From Saccharum officinarum (taxonomy: Eukaryota > Streptophyta > Magnoliopsida > Poales > Poaceae): a DNA stretch of 64,000 bases. The notes under the pieces are model-generated. The model did not search any database. It worked only from the letters and a program-made list of their open reading frames with translations, and was not told the origin of the DNA. The first letter of the stretch is position 1. Each line of letters starts with the position of its first letter. Positions 23,099 through 33,613 of the stretch are shown piece after piece. The stretch is from assembly GCA_020631735.1 (NCBI GenBank), contig CM036191.1, positions 44,244,562 through 44,308,561 of the forward strand, given 5' to 3'. Made by a program: the position numbers and the translations under genes.

Positions 23099-24273
23099 AT
23101 GGATAGGTTTGCCGATGATGGAAAGTTAGGTCAGGGGTTCACATCGGCTGATGATTTAGTAGAGGTAGATATTGGTAATGGTGATAGGCCAAGGCCTACT
23201 TTTATTAGCGCTAAGTTAGATTCCAAGTGTAAGCAGCAAATAACCAATTTGTTAAAGGAATATAAAGATTGTTTTGCTTGGGATTATACTGAAATGCCTG
23301 GATTAGACTGATCGATAGTTGAACATCGGTTACCTATCAAATCTGGATTTTGGCCATATCAGCAGCCAGACGCCGATGCAACCCTAATATACTTCCAAAC
23401 ATTAAGGCCAAAATAACTAAATTGATTGAGGCAAAGTTTATTCGGCAGTGTCAATATGCAGAGTGGATTTCTAATGTGGTTCCTGTTTATAAGAAAAATA
23501 GGAAACTTTGTGTTTGTATTGATTTCTAGAACCTCAACAAAGCTATACCGATGGATGGCTATCCAATGCCTATTGCTGATTTGTTGATTGATGCTGCAGC
23601 CGAACATCGAATTATCAGCTTCATGGATGGTAATGCAGGTTACAATCAAATATTCATGGCTGAAGAAGATATTCCCAAGACTGCTTTCAGATATCCAGGT
23701 CATGTGGGGTTGTTTGAGTGGATAGTCATGACCTTCGGTTTGAAAAATGTCGGTGCTACTTATCAGAGAGCTATGAATTTTATTTTTCATGAGTACATCG
23801 GCACATTAGTGGAAATCTATATTGATGATGTGGTGGTTAAGTCTGGGGATATCGCAAAACATTTAGCCGATCTATGAAAGATACTGTAGTGCACGAGGAA
23901 GCATGGATTGAAGATGAATCCTAATAAATGTGTGTTTGGTGTATCGGTAGGTCAATTCTTGGGTTTTATGATGCATCAGAGAGGTATTGAAATCAGTAGA
24001 AAGTCTATTGATATAATTAACAAGGTAGTTGCTCCTACCGATAAAACTGAACTGCAATCTTTGATCGGCAAGATTAATTTTATTAGAAGGTTCATATCTA
24101 ATCTATCGGGCAAGATCAAGGCTTTCAGTCCATTGCTTAAATTAAAGGATGATCAAGAATTTGTATGGGGAGCTGAGCAGCAGTTGGCCCTAGATGAAAT
24201 TAAGAAGTACTTGACAAACCCTCCAGTGCTAGTTCCACCCCAACACGGGAAACCCGTCAGGTTGTACAACTGA
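23099..24273 (+). pseudogene. Tat reverse transcriptase
   Basis: The N-terminal part has CFAWDYTEMPGLD (about 23273-23311), followed by TGA and a frame disturbance near 23310-23400. The palm is then readable: KLCVCIDF, MDGYPMPIADLL, FMDGNAGYNQI and KTAFRYPG. The catalytic YIDD is at 23818-23829, followed by VVVKS. NPNKCVFGVS and LGFMMHQRGIE close the thumb region. Stops at 23527 (TAG, expected Gln), 23875 (TGA, expected Arg) and about 23887 (TAG) split it. Order and spacing match gypsy RT. It is inactive as it stands. Confidence 0.9.
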
Positions 24274-25040
24274 TGATACTGTTATCGGTTCAGCTCTTAT
24301 TCAAGAATTTGAAGGGAAAGAATGTGTTATTTGTTATTTGAGCAGAAGATTGGTGGATGCTGAGACAAGGTATTCGGCCATCGAAAAACTATGTCTATGT
24401 TTATACTTTTCTTGTATTAAATTGAGGCATTATTTGCTATCGGCCGAATGCACTGTCATATGTAAGGATGACGTGGTCAAATACATGCTGTCGATGCCGA
24501 TATTGAGTGGTAGAATCGGCAAGTGGATTTTAGCATTGTCAGAATTTGACCTACGTTACGAATCAGCTAAGGCAGTTAAAGGGTAGGTTATGGCCGATTT
24601 TGTCACTCAGCATTGCAACACAGTAGACTCTCTGGAAGTTGCTCCTTCGACACTTTTCTTCGATGGGTCTACATGTGGTGAAGGAGCAGGTATTGGCATT
24701 GTGTTGATTTCACCTCAAGGAAGGAAGTATTAGTTTTCATTGCCGATTGTTGCTACATCGACAAACAATCAGGCTGAATATCAAGCTTTGATAAAAGGGT
24801 TGGAATTACTTAGGGAGATACGTGCCGATGCTGTTGAGATCTTCGGTGACTCTATGTTAGTTATAAATCAATTAGCTGGGATTTATGAATGCTGAAGTGA
24901 AGTTTTGATCTCATATCATGAGAGATGTTTGAAATTGTTGAAAGAGTTTAAAGATTTTCGTCTTGAACATATTCCTCGATTGCATAATGAAGAAGCTAAT
25001 CGGCTAGCTCAGCATGCTTCAGGGTATCAGCCTATCCAGG
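24274..25040 (+). pseudogene. Tat RNase H and second RNase H-like domain
   Basis: The first RNase H domain (about 24274-24590) has YLSRRLVDAETRYSAIEK and LRHYLLSAE. A TAG at 24584-24586 falls where KGQ is expected. A second RNase H-like domain follows: FFDGSTCGEGAGIGIVL near 24658 with the catalytic Asp, TNNQAEYQALIKGLELL near 24760 with the Glu, and GDSMLVINQLAG near 24846 with the Asp. The end HNEEANRLAQHAS is near 24985. Two RNase H domains are the diagnostic of the Tat group. TAG and TGA stops interrupt at about 24732 and 24892. Confidence 0.85.
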
Positions 25041-26278
25041 AGGTGCTGACATCGGCAGTTGATACCAATGACTGGAGAACGGAGATTGTCGATTACTTAA
25101 GGGATCCATCTAAGAAGGTTAAAAGACATATAAGATTTCAAGCTACTAAGTATGTGCTCCTCGATGATGAATTATATTATCGGACTATAGATGGAGTTTT
25201 ACTCAGATGTCTTAGCGGTGATGAATCAAAAAACTTGATGGGTGAAATTCATGAAGGAGTGTGTGGGGTACATCAATCGGCCTTCAAGATGAAATGGATG
25301 ATCAGAAGGAATGGATACTATTGGTCAACTATTCTTGAAGATTACTTTAAATATTTTAAAGGATGTTAGGGGTGTCAGAAGTTCGGCAATATTCAAAGAG
25401 CGCCTGCATCGGCCATGAATCCTATAATTAAACCTTGGTCGTTCCGGGGATGGGCTATTGATCTCATCGGTCAGATTTATCCACCATCGAGCAAAGGGCA
25501 TAAATTTATACTTGTTGCTACCGATTATTTCACAAAATAGGTTGAAGCAATTCCTTTGAAAAAGATAACATCGGCTAGTATGATCGATTTTGTGAAAGAG
25601 CATATTGTTTACCGATTTGGTATTCCTTAAACTATCACTACCGATCAGGGTACTATGTTTACATCGGGAGAATTTGATGAGTTTGCTATTGATATGGGGA
25701 TTAAAGTTTTGAATTCTTCTCCCTATTATGCTCAAGCTAACGGTCAGGCTGAGGCTTTTAACAAATGAATTATCAAACTCATTAAGCTCAAAATTAAAGA
25801 AAATCCTAAGCGGTGGCATACAGTATTGAATGAGGCCCTATGGTCATATCGGATGGCATGTCATGGTGCAATCAAAGTAACGCCTTATCAGTTAGTATAC
25901 GGACATGATGCAGTATTGCCTTGGGAAATTAAAACTGGCTCCAGACGGATATTTTCTCAAGATCAACTAACAACCGATGACTATGATACTCTTATGAAAG
26001 ACGAGTTAGAAGACGTGGCAGGTCATCAGTTGAGGGATTTAGTTAGCATCGAAGAAGATAAGAAGAGGGTAGCCAGATGGTATGACAAGAAGGTGAAGGT
26101 AAAGGAGTTTGCCGATGGAGATCTGGTTTGGAAATTGATTTTACCGATTGGGACTAAAAGTTCAAAGTTTGGCAAGTGGTCTCCTAATTGGGAAGGTCCT
26201 TATCGGATAAATCAATCTGTTCCTGACAACACATACATTCTAGAACCCTCGAAGGGGTTGTGTTTCCCAGAGCATTGA
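25041..26278 (+). pseudogene. Tat integrase
   Basis: The zinc-binding H-H-C-C region is HEGVCGVH ... FKGC-x-GC near 25250-25375; a TAG at 25367 separates the two cysteines. The core follows: AIDLIG (first Asp, about 25455), TTDQGTMFTSGEF (second Asp, about 25640) and YYAQANGQAEAF (Glu, about 25725-25760). The C-terminal part runs to 26278, with WSYRMACHGAIKVTPYQLVYG, a GPYRI block and a TGA end. Stops at about 25538 (TAG, expected Trp), 25627 (TAA, expected Gln) and 25766 (TGA, expected Arg) break it. There is no chromodomain, as expected for this lineage. Confidence 0.9.
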
Positions 26279-26425
26279 ATGGAAAATATTTAAAGAAATA
26301 TTACCCTAGTATCTTGATGGATGCATAAAAGCATAAGTGCCGATAACAGTCCTATCGGCCAAAATCAGACAAGGATATCAGTGTTTCCTAAAGCACCGAT
26401 GCAATGCACTGCCGATAAACTGGAT

Positions 26426-28161
26426 TTACAAATTTAATAAAGACTGGATGGCCGATATCGCACGTAGGCGAATTTGATCGGCTTCCTCTATCTCTTTGAT
26501 ATCTTCATCGGCGGCACCCTCCACTGGCTTAAGTTTTTTCTTCACCACCAGGGCTTTGCGAGCTTGGATATCTCTTTCTTGCTGGAGAGCCTTGATAGCA
26601 TCGGGTAACTGTCTTTCTTCCTGCTTGGCATGAGTTAGAGCTGCCTTGACATCCTTCAATTCAGCCAGTAGGGCCATTCTCTTTGCCGATAAGTCCGAGA
26701 TTTTTTGCTTAAGTTCAGCACCTGAGGTCTTCAAATTGCCGATGTTCTTGTGCTTCTCATTGGCGGTCTGCTTCAATTGTAGCATCTCTTCTTTAAGCTG
26801 AGCCTAAGCAGCTCTATCGGCAATGCGTTGAGCAGCCCTCTGATATTGGACTTGTCGGCTTTCTAAGTGGGCTGCTGGGAAGAGTGCCTCTTCGATGTTG
26901 GTAGGGACATGGCCATGGATTGTTTTGAAAACTGCTTTTGCAGGGTCCGAATCATCTACCAATTGGGCGGTGTCTTGCTGCATCAGGTTTAGTAGAGCCT
27001 CTAGCTTGGACTTGACTTCTGCTGATACTGTCCCCAGTGCAAGTGTAGAGCTTGCTCCTCTCCCTCATCGTCAGAAACGTCGATGACAAAGGAGAATAAA
27101 CTGTCTGAGGAGTCTTGTTCCTGAAAGAAGAAAAGGGGTTAATCGAGGATAAGTGTAAATATTATAAATCGGCTAAATCAGTCGACTTACTTGCTTCAAG
27201 GTAATTTCTTGTCTTTGACTGGAGGAAGCAATCTGGAGTGTGCCATGTGAAGGATCGGCTGTGCCTGCCGATGGAATGTCTTTAGCTGCAGGATTAATTG
27301 GTGCTAATACTAATGGCAATTCCTCTGTGGTCTCATCAGTAATTAGTCCTTGGGATGCAACGGCCGATGACGTACCCTGTGCAGATGGATCGATTGCTCG
27401 CTCAGGTGCATCGGCCGGTTCTGGGTGGCTCGAAGGTGCCAGATAAGGTGTTGGGATCGGTACGGACTTCTGCCGTTTTAGCTGTGCTTCGGTGTCTATT
27501 GAAGCTTTGTGCTTTGTTTGGGCCTCAACAACGGTTGGCTGGGGGCATTGGCACTTCTTGGTTGTGAAGATTGGACATCTGGGACACTTGCCGATGTACC
27601 CATTTGTTGCTGCAAGACAGGTGTAAGATATGATATTTAACAAGTTAAATATGGAGTTGAAGGAATACCTCTGAAGGTTTGTCAGAGATGGTAGTGTTCG
27701 ATGCAAGAGGAGTTGCCGATGATGATCCAGTTGTAGTTCTTGCGTCCTAAAAATTAGTGTCAGTACGAACTAAAATCAGCATGGGTTGGAATAAATAAGG
27801 TTGTTACCTTGAACGCTTCTATCAGGGTCGCAGTGGCAGCTAATGGAGTGGCCCTAGCCTTAGCCAATTTTGGCTTGGTAGTGATTTTCTTGGTGCGGGT
27901 TCTCTGATGAGTCAGAATAGCCAGGGTAGGAGCATTGTAGCCGATCGGTGATATCGGGGATACGGGTCGAAGGTCAAAGGGTCTCCCACTCCTGCTTGTG
28001 GATGGTTCTAGGTCATCGACCTGTCACAAGAAAATTAGTTGTCGATAAAATTAAAAGAGAAAGAAAATCACCAACTATATGAACTTGCAAGGGCAAAAGG
28101 AATTGCAGTAAAAGGGGATGAAGGTGAAACAAACCGTAGGGATGTTGAAGTTGATTGCCAT
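26426..28161 (-). pseudogene. Spliced antisense gene inside Tat element, coiled-coil C-terminus
   Basis: On the minus strand, ATG 28161 starts MAINFNIPT. A chain of exons with canonical GT...AG borders and matching phase follows: 28135-28161, 27808-28020, 27669-27746, about 27191-27609, then 27120 down to a TAG at about 26426. Intron 27121-27190 has donor GTAAGT and acceptor TTTTCTTCTTTCAG. Exon 2 is basic (THQRTRTKKITTKPK). The last exon is a strong coiled coil (about 26430-26785) rich in Glu, Lys, Leu and Ala, ending SAIQSLLNL. Frameshifts lie in exon 4 (around 27500) and near 27045, and a stop near 26805, so this copy is dead. Tat elements such as Grande are known to carry an antisense ORF here; its function is not established. 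Confidence 0.68.
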
Positions 28162-28759
28162 TATCTTGAGAAGGATGGAGACGTGGCTGGAGACTCGAGG
28201 TTGCCGCTGGGGAAGGTTCTTGCTGGTTGGGATCGCACGGTTGCTCGTCGGGTCACCACCGGAGAGAGAAGATGTTGAAGGTTGGAGTCTAAGGGTAGAA
28301 GATGAGCATTTGGGAGAGATGTATTTATAGGCCGATTGGAATAGGGGCATGCTAGACTTATCTCTCTGCCGCGCGCGTGTAGGTTGAGGTGGTTCAGATG
28401 GATATGGTAACTGTTCGCATAATAATCAAGGGATTGTGCAGGTGGTTTGATAGGCAAGCAATCATGACTCGAAGAAATCTCGGTGTACAGGATATTCTAA
28501 TTCCAAGATCGACAGCGGTACTGTGTTAGGTTCTTGCCGATGGACTATTGCTTTTGTATCTTAACCATAATCGGAACGAGAGTGATTGAAGATTGTGTGA
28601 TATTTACTGAGACACGTGAATCAGGGCTGGATTCGATTGGATTTGCTAACAGATTATGTCATGCTTGGAGGATGAGCTAGATAATTGGGTGAAGGCAATC
28701 GTTGTCTGGAGTAAATTTCAGAACATTAATGATTTTATACTCTAAAATTGGGGGTCATG
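28162..28759. other. Tat 3' non-coding region and polypurine tract
   Basis: This region includes the probable promoter and 5' UTR of the antisense gene (minus-strand transcript start upstream of 28161). The plus-strand purine tract AAAATTGGGGG lies at 28744-28754, just before the 3' LTR. No further coding is seen. Confidence 0.55.
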
Positions 28760-29547
28760 TGTTGACACCGTTTTTGGCACGTGTCAAAATGATCAGAGTG
28801 GGCTAATCAGCAGAAGGAAAGTTATTGTATTACGCTGGTAGAAGGGTGCCGATGAAGATCAGCCTGTGAGGATTGTTGCCGATGAATGGTGGTGACCGAT
28901 GAAAAGGTTGTCGTTTGACTTAGACTCAGAGGCGTTGCTGACAAGATCAGAGATGTTATTGCCGATGCTGATGAAGGAAGATCTGAAGACTACTGCTGAT
29001 GAAGCTTGTGATGACGGAAAGCATGCCGATGGAGAGAAGGCCGATGAAAATTTCATCGTAATTAAGGCAGACAAGGAAGTAGATACGTGTTGTTTTCTTT
29101 TCTATATTTGTTAGAGTATGATTCATGTAAGAGTCACGTTTTTCCTTAGATATGGACTTAGTGTTCTAGTCATGTCTGGTTATGTTTCTTCGGATCAGGG
29201 TATAAATATAGACTGAGGGACAATGTAAAAGATATATCAATCAATATCAAACCAATTTTACTCATATTTGCATCTACTTACTTTTCGGTGACTTCGTCAA
29301 TTTGCATATTTTTCTTTTTATGAGTTCTCATCGATTCGATGAGCTGCATCGCTTCAGTGCCACCTTTGATGATCCTCGAGTTTCGTGTGAGTACCTCTTG
29401 GCTGTGGCTTCCGGCGTATCGCGTTGTTAGGACCAAAGTACTCGAGTTATCATCATTGTCGATTAACAGGTCAAATCGACTGGCACGCTTTGGATATCGG
29501 ATTGGGTATTAGCCCTTTGTGTTTGCAGATCCACTTTTGTATCAACA
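28760..29547 (+). repeat. 3' LTR of Tat element
   Basis: It starts TGTTGACACC and ends GTATCAACA, followed by target copy AGTGG (29548-29552). It is 788 bp with few differences from the 5' LTR. Confidence 0.92.
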
Positions 29548-29889
29548 AGTGGTAATGTATGTTGGGGTGGGCTGTGATGAACGATTTTCTATAGGTACAC
29601 TAACTTATGAGTAAGAGAGTGTGGAGCGACCTTATAATAGTATGAGTGATTCATATGTATGTGCCATCATGTATGCCCTGGTCATCTTGCTTTTGGTGAG
29701 GTCGTTCTGTCAAACGTAGGAATCATTCATGCATCATGTCATTAATAATACACTGTACACCTCCCTAGTTACAGTTGGTTTGGGTTAAGCATATTATCAA
29801 ACCTATTCATGCTACCCTGTTTTATCCATCTTTACTATCCTCATCTCCTGTGGGAATCTGGCGGCTGATATTTCTTCTGATCTTACAGA
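29548..29889 (+). other. Tekay-like unit B leader, second part
   Basis: The leader resumes after the Tat insertion and matches 16424-16766, ending in the same TTACAG acceptor-like site before the gag ATG. Confidence 0.85.
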
Positions 29890-30615
29890 ATGACGAGGAC
29901 TCATTCTGTCAATATGGATATTCCTGGCTCTTCGCAGGGTGGTGACAACATGCCAAATCCACCACCTCCACCTCCCGCACCAACCTTGACTGAAGCCATT
30001 GCTCACCTGATCAACGCGAGTGCTGACAATACTCGTATCCTTCAGGCTATGGCTCCGAATGTGGCACCAAGTCCGCATGGTTGTCATGATCCTGAAGGCA
30101 ACAACACCTATGCTGATTTTCTAAAAACTCAACCAACCATCTTCATCAAGGCAAATGAACCACTAGAAGCGGATGACTGGATCCATACTATAGAACAAAA
30201 GTTTTTGCTTATTCATTGCAATGGGAACCAAGACTCTGTTTGATACACAACAACTCCAGGGTCCTGTAGGCGCCTGGTGGGCAAGTTACCTTGCTACGCA
30301 GCCAGAGGGACATCAGGTTCCTTGGGTGGAATTTCGTGATGCTTTTTGGAAACACCATATTCTGGACGACATTATGGAGATGAAGCTCGAGGAGTTTCTG
30401 AAACTACAAAGGGGGAAAGAGTGTTATGGAGTATGTGGGAAATTTTATTATATATCCCAGTATGCCCCAGAGCATGTCAACACTGATGCCAAGAAGAAGC
30501 GATGCTTTATGCGTGGTCTCAATAGCAAGCTTCAGACTATGTTGACTACATGCACTACTGCCACTTATAATGAGTTTGTCAGTATTGCAATCACTACTAA
30601 GGAAAAGAATCATCA
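29890..30615 (+). pseudogene. Tekay-like gag, copy B, truncated by assembly gap
   Basis: MTRTHSVNMDIPGSSQGG begins at 29890. Unlike copy A it lacks the early stop (Gln retained where A has TAG). The gag core is the same as in copy A: PLEADDWIHTIEQKF, then an indel near 30232 shifts frame, then VPWVEFRDAFWKHHILDD and FMRGLNSKLQTMLT. It ends at the run of N. Any frame drawn through the N run is artificial. Confidence 0.85.
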
Positions 30616-30715
30616 NNNNNNNNNNNNNNNNNNNNNNNNNNNNNNNNNNNNNNNNNNNNNNNNNNNNNNNNNNNNNNNNNNNNNNNNNNNNNNNNNNNNN
30701 NNNNNNNNNNNNNNN
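30616..30715. other. Assembly gap of 100 N
   Basis: Exactly 100 N, the conventional placeholder for a gap of unknown size. It separates Tekay gag from a CACTA end, so the real distance and order here are not known. Confidence 0.99.
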
Positions 30716-31011
30716 GGTATATCATTGTAGATGATGCCTCTGAGTTAGCACAATGAGAGTATTGAGAGCTTGTAGATTTTTTTACATAAACCTCCGTTGG
30801 AAATGTATTTATACTGGTGGTTTCCTTAAGTGAACCGCTAGAGTAAACCTATTTACACTGGCAGTTGGCTTAAATGAACTGCCAGTGTAGGCGGATCTTA
30901 AGGACACCTGTGAAGTTCGCAATTTTCACTGGGTTTTTACACTAGCAGAAGCCAAAAACACCAATAAAAATAGGTCTGGAACTGCTAGTAGTAATGTTCT
31001 GTGTACTAGTG
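30716..31011. mobile_element. CACTA transposon terminal fragment
   Basis: It ends GTGTACTAGTG at 31011 (reverse complement CACTAGTACAC). Inside are degenerate subterminal inverted motifs built on ACTGGCAGTT and AACTGCCAGT, at about 30810-30885, with shorter ones near 30950 and 30980. The other end lies in or beyond the gap. Confidence 0.65.
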
Positions 31012-31480
31012 GAAGTGTCGTCATCTGTGTTGAAGTAACCAATCTGATGACAACTAGACCCAATAATGTGTCGAGGACCCGCTTCTTCAAGCTAGTGGCA
31101 AATGGTTCCTGTCGCCAAGGAGATCCTTTGTAGGGGGAGTTGCTCCCATGCCCAACACGGGGGAGGTAGTTGTCTTTACCATCTTCTTCGACTAGGGGTT
31201 TTGGTGCTGACACACCGATTCTTTCATGATTTGATGTACTACTTTGAGATCCATGTTTTCTTATGATGTCTTAACCTGATCTTTTTTTGTTAATAAACTA
31301 TTTACAATGGAAGCCTCCTTAGGATGCCAACTTCTATGAATGACACAGGGCGACCTCTATAAAATAGTGGCTTGTGGCTTTTGTCTAGGACCTGCCTTAC
31401 TAATTCTACATATGGCACCCAAACACACCCTTTTGTGATAATCAAGAGGTTTGTCTTCAAAAGTCTTTTTTACTAGCGTC
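31012..31480. other. Unassigned sequence between CACTA end and tandem duplication
   Basis: A minus-strand open stretch (30926-31213) crosses the CACTA terminus and shows no domain. I see no gene or element end here. Confidence 0.4.
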
Positions 31481-31646
31481 TAATGGTGTCTTACTAAAGG
31501 ACTCAGACAATTTATTGGGATAGCAGACCCAAAAAGAGTTTATTTCGATGCATAGGGCTAATTGTTTGCCAAATAATTTTTAGTGCTGGCCCATCCAAAC
31601 AGGGGCTAAAAGTTAGGGTAATTTTTTAGCAAATTGTCAGTCTAAT

Positions 31647-32826
31647 CACTACCGGACAACCCTTGTTTGCCAAGTGCAATTTTTCGAGCTAACGGAAAAA
31701 GAAGCTCTTTGTCGAGTGCAAAAAAACACTCAGCGAAAAAAAACACTCGGCAAACAGGCTCTTTGCCGAGTGTAAAAAAACACTCGGCAAACAAGCTATT
31801 TGCCGAGTGTTTTTTTTGACACTCGGCAAAGAGCCTATTTGCCGAGTGTTTTTTGTTTTACACTCGGGAAACCAGAATTACAAAGCACATTTTGAGACCT
31901 TAAAAGACTTTAAATTAAAAAGTGTTCAACTACAAAGTTGTATAACTTCTCAAGATCCACAACTTTTGTATTGGTCATTTCTTCATTCAACAAAGCGATA
32001 TTAATGTTGTTCATAAAATCTATATCTCTATATTAACAATGTTGCTACCATCATGTCGGATGAATAAATGACCAAAATAAAAGTTATAGATCTTGAGAAG
32101 TTATACAACTTCGTAGTTGAACACTTTTTAATCTGAATTAATTTTGCCAGCGAAAAGTACGTATAAATTTTAAAAAGTTTGAAATTTGAATTTTTCAAAC
32201 AACCTCAGATGGAGAAACGGCCAAAATGAAATTTGTAGATCACAAAAAGTTATGAAACTTTGTAGTTGACAACTTTTTGATTTGAAAACATTTTATCAAC
32301 GAAAACAAACTATCGGATGAACAAACTATCAAAACAAAAGTTGTAGATCTCGAAAAGTTATGAAACTTTGTAGTTGACAACTTTTTATTTAAATTCATTT
32401 AGAGCCTCAAATAAGCAATTTAAAATTGGTTTAGTATTAAATGCATAGAACCAAAATAGGATATAGACACAAGTGACAATGTGGTGCAGTGGTAGAGGAG
32501 GTTACACGCGAGGGAGAGGTCACAGGTTAGAATCCCGCCGGTCGCGTAGCCGTGAATTTTGCACGAAAAATGCCGTAATTTGCAACTTCGACGGAGACGA
32601 GCGGGCACGGGCTAGTGGGATTAGGTAAAAAAAATTCTATTTTTTTCGGGATTTTTTCGATTTATTTTTTGCCGAGTGTTTTTTAGCACTCAGGAGAGCC
32701 TTTGCCGAGTACCCGACAAAAAACAGTCGGCAAACACCTCTTTGCCGACTAAACTTTAGGCGAGTGTCTTATGCTGAGGATGGCAAGTGTCCGTGGCAGA
32801 TGACAAAGTAGCTGAATCCGGTAGTG
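31647..32826. mobile_element. Non-autonomous CACTA element (1,180 bp), TSD AAT
   Basis: Termini CACTACCGGA (31647) and TCCGGTAGTG (to 32826) are inverted. AAT flanks both ends (31644-31646, 32827-32829), and the duplicate copy shows the single AAT at the empty site near 33866. Subterminal TTTGCCGAGTGT repeats stand near both ends. The middle has three to four degenerate repeats around AAGTTGTATAACTT and GAAACTTTGTAGTTGACAAC. No transposase is present. Confidence 0.9.
32476..32550 (+). repeat. tRNA-derived SINE-like fragment inside the CACTA element
   Basis: GTGGTGCAGTGGTAGAGG resembles a pol III A box, and GGTTAGAATCC, 35 bp on, resembles a B box with one change from GGTTCGAATCC. An A-run lies at about 32623. 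It does not fold as a complete tRNA. It resembles Au-like plant SINE heads (inference). Confidence 0.45.
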
Positions 32827-32906
32827 AATTTTTAGCCCTACCTAATCACTAGCCTAACCTTATCCCAACGTGCCTAAAAAAACTAAATTTTCTTGTAAAC
32901 ATCATA

Positions 32907-33178
32907 TCTATACATAACACTTCAAGTCGAGGCTCCCGACCAGGTCCGTCACAGACATAGGTTACTGTTCTCGCAACAGTGCCTTGGAACAGTAGACCCG
33001 CTAATACAGTACCGGGTCTCATGAACAGTACAAACCTGTTAATAAACAGTAAACCCGCTAATAAACATTAAACCCGTTTAAACAGTGTAACCTGTTAATA
33101 AAACAGTAAACCCGTTATGAAACAGTAACACCGTTAAGCAAACAGTACTGCCCGCGTAAGCGCGGGCTCTCCTGCTAG
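32907..33178 (+). mobile_element. Mini-Helitron (272 bp)
   Basis: The 5' end is TCTATACATA after an A. The 3' end is CTAG (33175-33178) before T. A perfect hairpin GCCCGCG-TAAG-CGCGGGC lies at 33150-33167, eight bases upstream of CTAG. The empty site in the tandem duplicate (near 33945) confirms insertion at an A-T dinucleotide without duplication. The body repeats AACAGTAAACCCG-type units. Confidence 0.9.
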
Positions 33179-33451
33179 TTGACTGGTATTTGTGCTAGCT
33201 TTTCCGATGGACTAGTATTTGCTCTATATACTAAAACCTTCATCTCCACAATGCTTGCCCGCTTGTGGATGGCATCCAGACCTTGCATTGGCAAACTTTG
33301 CGGTGGAATCCATGGGCAGTAATTTTACAACTGCCTTTTACCCGTTTGGAAGTAATAAGAGTGAAAAAATTTATATTTGTCATGCCTAAGGCGAATGGAT
33401 TTCTTAAAAAATGTCAACTGTGTTCACCACGGCCCTTTAATCTGTTATTAC

Positions 33452-33613
33452 CAGGGGCGGATCGAAAGGGGAGGCTAGGGGCTGCAGCCCCCTTGAGCCT
33501 GATTTCTCCACTAAATTACTGTTAGCAAGCCTCAAATTCATCACTAATCTTTAGCTCTAGTCATAAACCTTCATTGTTTAGCCCCCTTTGTCCTCATCCA
33601 AGATCCGCCACTG
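33452..33613. mobile_element. hAT-type MITE (162 bp), TSD GTTATTAC
   Basis: Termini CAGGGGCGGATC and GATCCGCCACTG are inverted with one mismatch. The 8-bp target GTTATTAC is duplicated at 33444-33451 and 33614-33621. The uninterrupted site is preserved in the duplicate copy (near 34215). Confidence 0.92.

Larger units (their letters stand above)
18564..29547 (+). mobile_element. Complete Tat-lineage Ty3/gypsy retrotransposon (10,984 bp), TSD AGTGG
   Basis: Two LTRs (792 and 788 bp, about 97% alike over the first 150 bp by eye) flank gag, protease, RT, RNase H, a second RNase H-like domain and integrase. A spliced antisense gene lies between integrase and the 3' LTR. The target duplication AGTGG is at 18559-18563 and 29548-29552. 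The dual RNase H and the antisense gene place it in the Tat group, near RIRE2/Grande-like elements (lineage inferred). All genes carry stops, yet the order is full and the LTRs are young-looking. Its sequence is noticeably rich in GCCGAT/ATCGGC. Confidence 0.92.

Noticed and set aside
30221..30730. 169-residue frame crossing the gap
   Set aside because: It is translated through 100 N; only the part before 30616 is real gag sequence.
32482..32550. tRNA gene
   Set aside because: A- and B-box-like motifs are present but no full cloverleaf or sensible anticodon arm can be drawn; treated as a SINE-like fragment.
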